Shown here one piece after another: positions 34,412 to 42,777 of a stretch of 45,167 nucleotides of DNA. Each line of letters starts with the position of its first letter. The first letter of the stretch is position 1. The stretch lies in contig VGEU01000016.1 in the NCBI GenBank assembly GCA_016869145.1, forward strand, positions 1 to 45,167. Reading direction: 5' to 3'. The notes under the pieces were generated by a model that saw only the letters and a list, made by a program, of their open reading frames with translations, did not search any database and was not told where the DNA came from. Source of the stretch: Alphaproteobacteria bacterium. Its GTDB lineage: Bacteria; Pseudomonadota; Alphaproteobacteria; MPNO01; VGEU01. The position numbers were made by a program, and so were the translations under genes.

Positions 34412-36613
34412 CTATTCCGCGGCGGCGCGCGGTGCGGCGCGGCGTCCGTCGGCGAGCACAGTGTCGTAGAGGATCGGATCGTCCTTCCGCCGCACCTGGG
34501 TCGCGAGCTGGTGCGCGCAGGCCGGGCAGAAGAACTCGCGCACCACGATCTCGCCGACGAGGCCGAAGCGGTTCCACGGGCTCAGCCGGTCGATCGCGGT
34601 CTCGCGCACGGCCGCCCCGGATTTGGGGTCGTCGTGGCCGGCGCAGAGGACCGTGCCGCAGTCCTGGCAGGCGAACACCGAGCCGGCGTCGGTGTCGACG
34701 AGCGCGACCGCGTCGGCGATGCGGAGAACCGCCTGGTCGAGCGCGACGCGCCGGATCGGGCGATCGGATGCGGGCGGGCGCGCCTCGGCGAGGCGGGCCT
34801 GCCGGATCGCGTGGCGGGCGGTCTCGGTCGCGGCGGCGTCGATCGCGCCGGACGGATCGAGGACGACGCCGTGCACCGCGCGCGCGACCGCGGCCGAGAC
34901 GAGCCCGGCCTCGACGTCCTTCGCGACCGCGTCCGGCTGACGCTTCAAGGGATCGCCATAGCCGCCGCCGCCCGTCGTCATCATGACGATCGCATCGGCG
35001 GGCGCGACGGGCGTTCGTTCCTTGGCGGCGAGCGCGACGAGGTGTCCGCCCGCCTCCTCGATCGAGGCCGGCATGCGCCCGGCGGTGAAGCCCGCGGCGA
35101 GGTCGGCCGCGCGGAGGAGGAGACGCACCTGCACGCTCGACGGATAGCCGCCCGAGAGCCCCTGCGCTTCCGGCTGGCTCGCGCCGTGGCAGAGGACGGT
35201 GAGATCGATCGGGCCGTCGGCGCGGTGCGGCACGATCATCGCCTCGGTGCCGACGCCGCCGCGATAGCGGCCGGGGCCGCCGGAATCGGGCGCCTGGCGG
35301 CGATAGACATAGAGGATCGGGTACTACGCCTCGTAAGTCTCGACATTGGCGATCCCCATCGCCGGCGTGCCGGGAAGCCCGCCCGTGTCGGGCCCGTCCT
35401 TCCAGCTCCGCGCGCCGCCGCCGCCGGCCTGGTCGAGGAGGACGGCGGTGAACGGCCGTCCGTCGTCGTGGTGGCCGGCCATGGTCGAGCCGAGCCAGGC
35501 CGGCGTCCAGTTGGCCTGGATCTCCTCGCGCAAGGGCGAGCACGACAGCATCTTGGCGATCGCGAGCGAGGTGACGTGCGAGGTCGCGAAGGTGGCCGAG
35601 ATCGTCGCCATGCTGACCGCGGCCGGGTGGCGCGCGTTGTTGATCGTGCCTTCCTCCGACACGATCTCGACGAGCGGCATGATGCCGCCCGGCGACCACG
35701 GCATGTCGTAGCACAGCATCGGCATGATCGCCGACAGGATGCCGCTCTCGAGCCCGACGCGGGTGCAGTTGATGCTGCCGCGCGCCTGCTTCGCGGTGCC
35801 GGTGAAGTCGAACTTGAGCCGCGCGCCGGTCTTGGTCATCGCGAGCCGGATGCGGTAGAGCGTGTTGGTGTTGCCGTCGTGGTCGAGGAAGCCCTCGACG
35901 GTCCAGGTGCCGTCGGGCAGCCCCTCGAGACGGCGCGCGAGCGAGTCCTCGGTCAGCGCGAGAATGCGCGTCTGCACCGCGAGGAAGGCGTCGAGCCCGT
36001 ATTCGGTGATCACCTCGTGGATGCGCTGGCGGGTGCGGTTGATCGCAGCGACGCGGGCGCGGAGGTCGAGGCCGTTGAGCTGGCTGGTGCGCGAATTGCG
36101 GATCACCCAGGCCTCGATGTCGTCGCGGATCTTCCCCTTCTCGACCATGCGCACGGGCGGGATCAGCGGCGGCTCGCCGAACACGTCGGGCGTGCCGACG
36201 GTGAAGCTCCCCGGGTTGGGGCCGCCGACGTCGACCTCGTGCATGGCGAGCCCGGTCCAGCACACCAGCCGGCCCTCCCAGAAGATCGGCGCCACCATCA
36301 GGATGTCGTTCTGGTGCGCCGAGCCGGCCCACGGGTCGTTGGTGACGAACGCATCGCCCTCGGCGAAGCCGAGGCTCTCGCCGAAGCGCGCGATCACGGT
36401 CTGGACCGCGACGTTGAGGCAGAGCGAGAGCCGGGTGACGTAGACGCCGATGAACAGGCTGTCGCCCTCGGGCGTGAGGAGCGCGGTGTTGAAGTCCTTC
36501 GCCTCGTAGACGACGGGCGAGCCCGAGAGCTGCGCCGCGACGCGCCCCTGCTCGTCGTTGATCATCCACAAACGGTGGCGCAGCACCTCGACGGTGATCG
36601 GATCGATCGTCAT
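34412..36613 (-). pseudogene. hyuB: HyuB fused to an acetone-carboxylase-gamma-like domain, with one in-frame amber stop
   Basis: The first part (36613 to 35327) is hydantoinase B/oxoprolinase/acetone-carboxylase-alpha-like, beginning MTIDPITVEVLRHRLWMINDEQGRV, with FVTNDPWAGSAHQNDI and VGGPNPGSF. At 35326–35324 a TAG stop interrupts it after NVETYEA. The same frame continues as YPILYVYRRQAPDSGGPGRYRGGVG, exactly as in intact HyuB. The second part then adds a C-terminal zinc-ribbon-like domain with CQDC and CPAC pairs, resembling the gamma subunit of acetone/acetophenone carboxylases. The downstream part could restart at ATG 35239. The intact protein would have about 732 residues. Its start overlaps the hyuA stop by four bases. 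It may be a pseudogene, a readthrough product or a sequencing error. Confidence 0.88.
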
Positions 36614-38742
36614 CGCTCGGCTCCCGGGACGCCCGGCTCGACGGCCACGTCGAGGACGACATTACCATAGGCATCGACCGCGGCCGACGCGAAGGCCGGC
36701 AAGACGATGGTATCGCCCATCCGCTCGACCACCGCGGGGCCGGCGAGCCGCATGCCGGGGCGGAGCCGCTCGCCGTCATAGATCGCGGTCGCGACGGCCC
36801 GGCCGAGGTCGGGGAAATGGACCGGGCGCGTGCCCGTGGCGGCGGGCGCCGGGTCGGCGGGCGCAAGCGTCGCGCTCGGCGCGAGGCGCGGCGTCACGGT
36901 CGCGGCCCGGCCGTCGAGCTTGAGCTTCAGGATCTCGATCCCGGCGGCGCGGTAGCCCGCGCTCTCACCGTAGAGCGCGTGGTACTGGTGCTCGAAGGCC
37001 GCGATCAGCTGGTCCTGGTCGTCGGCGCCGATGTCGTCCTCCAGGCGCACCGGAAGCGCCGTCGGCTGCATGCGGTACTTGACGTGGACGAAGGCCTCGA
37101 AGGCTCGGTCGGCGGGCGCGATCGCCTCGGCATCGAACAGCCGGTCGAGCCGGCCGCGCAGCTCGGCGAAGCGCGCGACCATGCCGGCCCACCCGGCCGC
37201 CGCCATTGGCAGCGCGCGCGGGAACGAGATCTCGGCCGAATGGAGAATGCCGCCGGTCAGCATGCCGACGGCGGAGAACACGGTGGCGAAGGACGGGACA
37301 TAGACCCGCCCGATGCGGAGCTCGCGCGCGAGATAGGCGATATGGAGCGCCGCCGCGCCGCCATAGGCGAACAGCACGAAGTCGCGCGGGTCGCGGCCAC
37401 GGTCGATCGAGCTCCGGCGCATCAGATCGGCCATATGTGCGTTGACGATGCGGAACGCGCCGGAGGCGACCGCGAGCCGGTCGATCCCGAGCCGGCGCGC
37501 AATCCGGTCGACGGCCTGTTCCGCGGCGCCGGCGTCGAGCGCCATCGTGCCGCCGACGAGCCCGGCGCCGCCGAGGAAACCGAGGACGAGGTTGACGTCC
37601 GTCACCGTCGGTGCGGCGCCGCCGCGGCTGTAGCAGGCCGGGCCGGGGAAGGCGCCCGCGCTCTCCGGTCCGACGCGGAGAAGCCCGTTGTCGTCGACCC
37701 ACACGATGCTGCCGCCGCCGGCGCCGATCGATTCGACCGCGACCTTGGGGAAGAGATAGCTGTACTGGGCGACCACCGGCTCCTCGTCGAGGACGGTCTG
37801 GCCGCGCTCGATCAGGCTCACGTCGAAGGTGGTGCCGCCCATGTCGGCGCAGAGCACGTTGGGCTCGCCGTAGACCGCGCCGAAATAGCGTGCGCCGAGG
37901 ACGCCCGACACCGGCCCCGAATCGAGCGTCAGCAGCGGGCGCACGCGCACCTCCTCCATGGTCGTGAGCCCGCCCATGCAGTGCGCGAGGAGGAGGGGAT
38001 AGCGGTAGCCGAGCGCGCCGAGCCGGCCGGCGAGCCGCTCGAGATAGCGCGTCACCGCCGGCCCGACATAGGCGTTGGCGACCGTCGTCACGGTGCGCTC
38101 GTACTCGCCGAGGACGGGTGCGAGCGCGTGCGAGGCCGAGACGTAGAGATCGGGCCGCCGGGCGCGCAGACGGTCGAGGACGCGCGCCTCGTGCGCGTCG
38201 TTGAGGAACGACCATAGGAACGAGACCGCGACCGCCTCGACGCCCTCGGCCGCGAGCCGGTCGATCGCGCGGTCGATCTCGTCGTCCTCGAGCGCGACGA
38301 CGACCGCGCCCAGCCGGTCGATCCGCTCGGTGAGGCCGAACACCCGTCGGCGCGGCACGATCGGCGGGTCGGCCTTGTCGAGGCGGGCCTGGTGCGTCAT
38401 CGCGCGCTCGGACTGGCCGGCGACCTTCTGCACGACCTTGCCGATGAAGATCGCGTCCTCGTGGCCCTTGGTGGTGAGGAGCGCGGTCGGCACGCCCTTC
38501 CTCTCGACCATCGCGTTGGTCGCGATCGTGCAGCCGTGGACGAACAGCCGGCAGTCGGCGAGAAGCGCCTCGGTCGCGACGCCGAGCCGCGCCGCCGCCG
38601 CGGCGACGGCCTCGATCACGCCCTCGGCCGGATCGTCGCGGGTCGAGGTGGCCTTGGCGATCGCGGCGATCCGGCCGCCGTCGTCGAGGACGGCGCAGTC
38701 GGTGAAGGTGCCGCCGATGTCGATGCCGATATAGACGCCCAT
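36610..38742 (-). CDS. hyuA: Hydantoinase/oxoprolinase/acetone carboxylase-type ATPase subunit HyuA
   Basis: The 710-residue protein begins MGVYIGIDIGGTFTDCAVLDD, the actin-like ATPase phosphate loop. A second ATP-loop region is VLCADMGGTTFDVSLIERG, and later blocks are SIGAGGGSIVWVDDNGLLRVGPESAGAFPGPACY and FGGAGLVGG. With HyuB it would drive ATP-dependent hydrolysis of a lactam or imide ring (hydantoinase, oxoprolinase) or carboxylation of a ketone. An alternative TTG start at 38778 is less likely. It is followed by hyuB with an ATGA overlap. Confidence 0.94.
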   Translation of the reverse strand: MGVYIGIDIGGTFTDCAVLDDGGRIAAIAKATSTRDDPAEGVIEAVAAAAARLGVATEALLADCRLFVHGCTIATNAMVERKGVPTALLTTKGHEDAIFIGKVVQKVAGQSERAMTHQARLDKADPPIVPRRRVFGLTERIDRLGAVVVALEDDEIDRAIDRLAAEGVEAVAVSFLWSFLNDAHEARVLDRLRARRPDLYVSASHALAPVLGEYERTVTTVANAYVGPAVTRYLERLAGRLGALGYRYPLLLAHCMGGLTTMEEVRVRPLLTLDSGPVSGVLGARYFGAVYGEPNVLCADMGGTTFDVSLIERGQTVLDEEPVVAQYSYLFPKVAVESIGAGGGSIVWVDDNGLLRVGPESAGAFPGPACYSRGGAAPTVTDVNLVLGFLGGAGLVGGTMALDAGAAEQAVDRIARRLGIDRLAVASGAFRIVNAHMADLMRRSSIDRGRDPRDFVLFAYGGAAALHIAYLARELRIGRVYVPSFATVFSAVGMLTGGILHSAEISFPRALPMAAAGWAGMVARFAELRGRLDRLFDAEAIAPADRAFEAFVHVKYRMQPTALPVRLEDDIGADDQDQLIAAFEHQYHALYGESAGYRAAGIEILKLKLDGRAATVTPRLAPSATLAPADPAPAATGTRPVHFPDLGRAVATAIYDGERLRPGMRLAGPAVVERMGDTIVLPAFASAAVDAYGNVVLDVAVEPGVPGAER

Positions 38743-38788
38743 CGCGCCGATATCAGCAGCGACCAGGGGCGCGGTCAATGCCGCCGGC

Positions 38789-40186
38789 TCATCGTCGGCG
38801 CTTCTCGGCGATCAGGCGGGCGAGATCGGCGATGGTCGGCGCGGCGTCGAGCACGGCGGACAGCTCCAGGACGACGCCGAACACCTCCTCGATCGCAGCG
38901 ATCAGGCGCATCGCCGCGATCGAATCCCCGCCCGCTTCCCAGAAATCGGCATCGCCGCCGGCCGTCCAGCCCAGGATGTCGGTCCACAGCCCCGCGATCG
39001 CGGCCTCGAGCGCGGAACGCGCCGGCGCGCGTGATGCGGGCGGCGCCTCGGGCGCAGGCGCGGGCAGCGCCTTGCGGTCGATCTTGCCGTTGTCGTCGCG
39101 GGGCCAGTCCTCGAGGCGGACGAACGCCGCAGGGAGCGCAACCGGCGGCAGATCCGGACGCAGGCTCCGCCGCGCCGCGCGCACATCGAACCGGGTGTCG
39201 GCGCCGACGAGATACGCGACGAGGCGGCTCGTGTCGTCCGTCCCGCGCCAGGTGCGGACCACCGCCTCGCGCGCCAGACCGCGGCCAACGATCGCCGCCT
39301 CGACGGCGCCGACGTCGACCCGCTCGCCGCGGATCTTCTCCTGGAAATCGGCGCGGCCGAGATGGGTGATCGCGCCGTCGGCCGCCATCACGCCGAGATC
39401 GCCGGTCCGGTAGCGGCGCCGTGTGGGCGAGCCGGGCACGGCGGCGAATGCGGCCGCGGTCGCCGCCTCCTGCCGCCAGTAGCCGCGCGCCAGATAGGCG
39501 CTCGTCACCACGATCTCGCCGATCGTCCCGGCCGGCGCGGGCTCGCCCGCCTCGTCGACGATCGCGACCGACATGTCGGGCACCGCGTGACCGATCGGGA
39601 GCGGACCGGGCGCGCCCGGGGTGTCGTGGCCGACGAAGAACTGTCGCACCAGACCGCATTCGGTCGCGCCGAGCCCGTTCACCAGGACGCAATCCGGCGC
39701 GAACGAGGCGCGAAGGCGCGCAGCGTCGACCGCCGCGGCGAGATCGCCCTCGAGCCGGATCACGCGCACCGACGGAAAGAGCGCGGCGCCGGCGGTGAGC
39801 ACGCGGAAGATGCCGGGCACCGAATGCCACATCGTGATCCCCGACCGCCGCACCCAGTCGGCGAGCCCGCCCAGCCCGTCGCGGTGGAGGTCCCACGGGT
39901 GGATCGAGGCGCCGTTGAGGATCGCGCCGAACAGGCTCGACACCGCGCCGCTGAAGCTCGGCCCCTGGATCAGCGTCAGACGGTCGTCGCGCGCGATGCG
40001 GAGCGTGTCGGTGTAGCGGAGGATGTTGTGGAGGACGTTCCGGTGCGTGTCGACGACGCCCTTGGGTCGGCCGGTCGAGCCCGAGGTGTAATAGACATAG
40101 GCGTCGTCGTCGGCGCCGACCGCGATCTCGGGCGGGCCACGGCCATCGCCCGCCGTGATGTCGCCCACCTTGATGTCGGTCCCGTG
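38789..40186 (-). pseudogene. Adenylation–carrier (NRPS-like) protein lacking its N-terminus
   Basis: The frame encodes core motifs from A3 onward: YYTSGSTGRPKGVVDTH, NGLGATE (A5), YRTGDLG (A7), GRADFQEKIRGERV (A8) and DNGKIDRKAL (A10). A carrier domain follows with GGDSIAAMRL holding the phosphopantetheine serine. The first 150 or so residues of an adenylation domain (A1–A2) are missing. The frame has no ATG upstream and meets a stop at about 40204 after RAHSIHGTDIKV. The only available start, GTG at 40168, would give a truncated product. The divergent kinase gene begins right at this point. It is most likely a truncated gene or a join artefact. Confidence 0.83.
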
Positions 40187-40188
40187 AA

Positions 40189-42636
40189 TTGAGTGAGCCC
40201 GTCATCCTCGACACCGCCACCCTGCCGCCGCGGCCGGACCCGGCGCGCGTGCGTGCAAGAGGCGGCGCGCTCGGGCGCGTCATGCGCTGGCGTCTCGGCT
40301 GGCGCATCGCGCGCGTCGTGTTCCTGAGCCTCCTGATCGTCGAGCTCCTCCTTTTTCTGCCCTATCGTGCGCGCTACGAGGCCGAGCTCGTCCAGCAGCT
40401 CCATGCCGTCGGCGAGGCGGCCTTCGCGCCGCTCCTCGGCCCCGATGCCGACCGCCTCGGCTCGAGCTTCTACTACGCCCTGCAATACGTTCCGGCGGTG
40501 AAGGGCGGCCGTATCTGCCGCGAGGACGGCGAGTGTCCGCGCGGCTTCGGCGAGAGCCCGGCGTTGATCGCGCTCGGCGAGGCGACCGGCGAGCCCGCGC
40601 TCGCGCGGCGGAGCGGCGACGGCACCCGCTACGAGATCGCCTGGTCGGCGACGGACGAGCGCAACGCCTCCGGCCTCGTCGTCTTCGCCCGCCTCGATTC
40701 GACCCATGTGGATGCCGCGCTCGCCCGTTTCGCCATCGACTGGCTTCTGATCTTCCTCGCGCTCGCGATCGTCCTCACCGCGACGCTCCTGCTCGCGATC
40801 GGTCCGCTCGCGCTCTATCCGGTGCTCCGGCTGCGCGAGAGCCTGATCGCTGCGAACCATGATCCGCGCGAGCCCGAGGCCTATCTCATCGCGACCGAGC
40901 GCAACGACGAGGTCGGCGAGGTCATCCGCGCGCACAACCATGCGCTCCTCGAGGGCGCGCGCCGGCTCGTCGATCTCGACCGCACGCTCGAGCGGCTCGG
41001 CGAGGCGAACGCCGAGAGCGCCGCCAAGTCGCAGTTCCTCGCCGCGATGAGCCACGAGATCCGGACGCCGATGAACGGCGTTCTCGGCATGACCGAGCTC
41101 CTGATGCGGACGCGGCTCGATTCCCGCCAGCGCCGGCTCGCGCGCATCATCGACCAGTCGGGGCGCCTCCTCCTCCGGCTGATCGACGACGTGCTGGATT
41201 TTTCCAAGGCGTCCGCCGGCCGTCTCTCGCTCGAGGCGGTCGACTTCGTGCTCGCCGATGCGCTCCAGTCCTGCTGCGCGCTCTATGCCGAGGAGGCCGA
41301 TCGCCGCGGGCTCGCGTTCGTGACCGAGATCGAGCCCGATCTCCCCGCTGCCGTCGTCGGCGACCCGGCGCGGCTCCGCCAGGTGCTGGGCAATCTCCTC
41401 TCCAACGCGATCAAGTTCACCGAACGGGGTGGCATCACCGTGGCGATCGGGCGCGAGCCCGACACGGACGGCTTCGTGACGCCCCGCGTCGCGATCACCG
41501 ACACCGGCATCGGCATCAGCGAAGCGGCGCAGGCAACCCTGTTCAAGGCCTTCGCGCAGGCCGATGCCTCGACGACGCGGCGCTTCGGCGGCACCGGCCT
41601 CGGGCTGGTGATCGCGAAGGAGCTGGTCGAGCGCATGGGCGGCACGATCGGGTTCACGAGCGCGCCGGGCCGCGGCTCGAAGTTCCATTTCACGGTGCGC
41701 CTTTCGATCGCCGCAGGCACGATCGCCGCCGAGGACCGGACCGCCAATGTCGGCGCGCAGGATGCGATCTCGATCGCCGGCCGCCGCGTCCTCGTCGCCG
41801 AGGACAATCTCGTCAACCAGGAGGTCGTGCGCGAGGTGCTCGAGGGGCTCGACTGCGTGCACGACATCGTCGAGGACGGCGAGGCCGCGGTCGCGCGCTG
41901 GCGGCAGGGCGCCTACGACCTCGTGCTGATGGACTGCCGCATGCCCGTTCTCGACGGGTTCGACGCCACGCGCGCGATCCGCCGGATCGAGGCCGAGGAT
42001 GGGCGGAGGCCGACGCCGATCGTCGCGCTGACGGCGAATGCGGCCCGGACCGACATCGAGGCCTGCCTCGCGGCGGGCATGGATGCGCATCTCGCCAGGC
42101 CGTTCACGATCGACGAGATGCGCCGGGTGATCGCGCTTCACGCATGGGCACCCGCATCGTCCCCCGCATCGTCCCCCGCATCGTCCGGGGTGTCCGGGGT
42201 GCGAGAGCCCACGCCCGTATCGCTCGAGGCGCCCCGGATCGAAGCCGTCGTGGCCCCGCCCGAGGCGGCGCTCGACCGCGCTGCGCTCGACAACATCCGC
42301 GCGCTGCAGCGTCCCGGTGCGGCCGACATCCTCGACAAGATCGTCCGGGTCTATCTCGACAAGTCGCCGGCGCTCGTCCGCGCTCTCGACGGTGCGGCGC
42401 GCGCCGACGACGTTCGTGGCGTCGAGGTCGCGGCCCACTCGCTCAAGTCGAGCAGCGCCAATCTCGGTGCCCAGGGCCTCGCCGCGCTGTGCCAGGCGCT
42501 CGAGATCGCCTGCCGCAGCGGTCGGCTGCGCGATCCTGCCGCCAGCGCGGGCGAGATCGCGACCGAGTTCGAGCGCGTCCGCGTCGCGCTCGAAGCCGAG
42601 TGCTCCGTCCGGCGCGACGTCGAGCGCGCCGGTTGA
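40189..42636 (+). CDS. Tripartite hybrid sensor histidine kinase
   Basis: Domain order: a first membrane helix (residues 40–58); a periplasmic sensor segment with a C-x5-C pair (GRICREDGECPRG); a second helix (about 185–210); a HAMP-like linker (ATERNDEVGEVIRAHN); HisKA with H289 in MSHEIRTP; HATPase_c with NLLSNAIKFTERG and GGTGLGLVIAKEL; a receiver domain with D582 in LMDCRMP; and an HPt domain with H750 in AHSLKSSSANLG. This is the BarA/ArcB-type His–Asp–His layout. No cognate response regulator is nearby. The TTG at 40189 is the earliest start; ATG at 40282 would still keep both helices. A Pro/Ser linker separates receiver and HPt. Confidence 0.9.
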   Translation: MSEPVILDTATLPPRPDPARVRARGGALGRVMRWRLGWRIARVVFLSLLIVELLLFLPYRARYEAELVQQLHAVGEAAFAPLLGPDADRLGSSFYYALQYVPAVKGGRICREDGECPRGFGESPALIALGEATGEPALARRSGDGTRYEIAWSATDERNASGLVVFARLDSTHVDAALARFAIDWLLIFLALAIVLTATLLLAIGPLALYPVLRLRESLIAANHDPREPEAYLIATERNDEVGEVIRAHNHALLEGARRLVDLDRTLERLGEANAESAAKSQFLAAMSHEIRTPMNGVLGMTELLMRTRLDSRQRRLARIIDQSGRLLLRLIDDVLDFSKASAGRLSLEAVDFVLADALQSCCALYAEEADRRGLAFVTEIEPDLPAAVVGDPARLRQVLGNLLSNAIKFTERGGITVAIGREPDTDGFVTPRVAITDTGIGISEAAQATLFKAFAQADASTTRRFGGTGLGLVIAKELVERMGGTIGFTSAPGRGSKFHFTVRLSIAAGTIAAEDRTANVGAQDAISIAGRRVLVAEDNLVNQEVVREVLEGLDCVHDIVEDGEAAVARWRQGAYDLVLMDCRMPVLDGFDATRAIRRIEAEDGRRPTPIVALTANAARTDIEACLAAGMDAHLARPFTIDEMRRVIALHAWAPASSPASSPASSGVSGVREPTPVSLEAPRIEAVVAPPEAALDRAALDNIRALQRPGAADILDKIVRVYLDKSPALVRALDGAARADDVRGVEVAAHSLKSSSANLGAQGLAALCQALEIACRSGRLRDPAASAGEIATEFERVRVALEAECSVRRDVERAG
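42151..42186 (+). repeat. 12-bp tandem repeat in the kinase linker
   Basis: Three perfect copies of CCCGCATCGTCC lie between the receiver and HPt domains of the hybrid kinase. They encode repeated Pro-Ala-Ser-Ser in a linker that should be flexible. Copy-number change would alter linker length in four-residue steps. Confidence 0.88.
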
Positions 42637-42672
42637 CGCGACGATGACTCGCCGCCCCGGCGGCGCGAACCG

Positions 42673-42688
42673 TTAACCTCGCGTTAAC
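42673..42688 (+). promoter_or_regulatory. CtrA-binding-site consensus upstream of the PEP-CTERM-like gene
   Basis: TTAA (42673–42676) and TTAAC (42684–42688) are separated by exactly seven bases, matching the CtrA consensus TTAA-N7-TTAAC. Each TTAA sits within a larger CGTTAACC direct repeat (42671–42678 and 42682–42689) with an 11-base period. The site is about 90–105 bases before the ATG of the PEP-CTERM-like gene and about 40 bases past the kinase stop. A −10 sequence is not obvious. The remaining gap (42637–42777) shows no other clear element. Confidence 0.65.
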
Positions 42689-42777
42689 CATGCCCGGACT
42701 AGACCGGGCGAAACCGGCCGGTCGCCAGGGGTGGGGGCACGGGCGGGTTCAAAATCGTCGTGCGAGGGGGCTCGATC

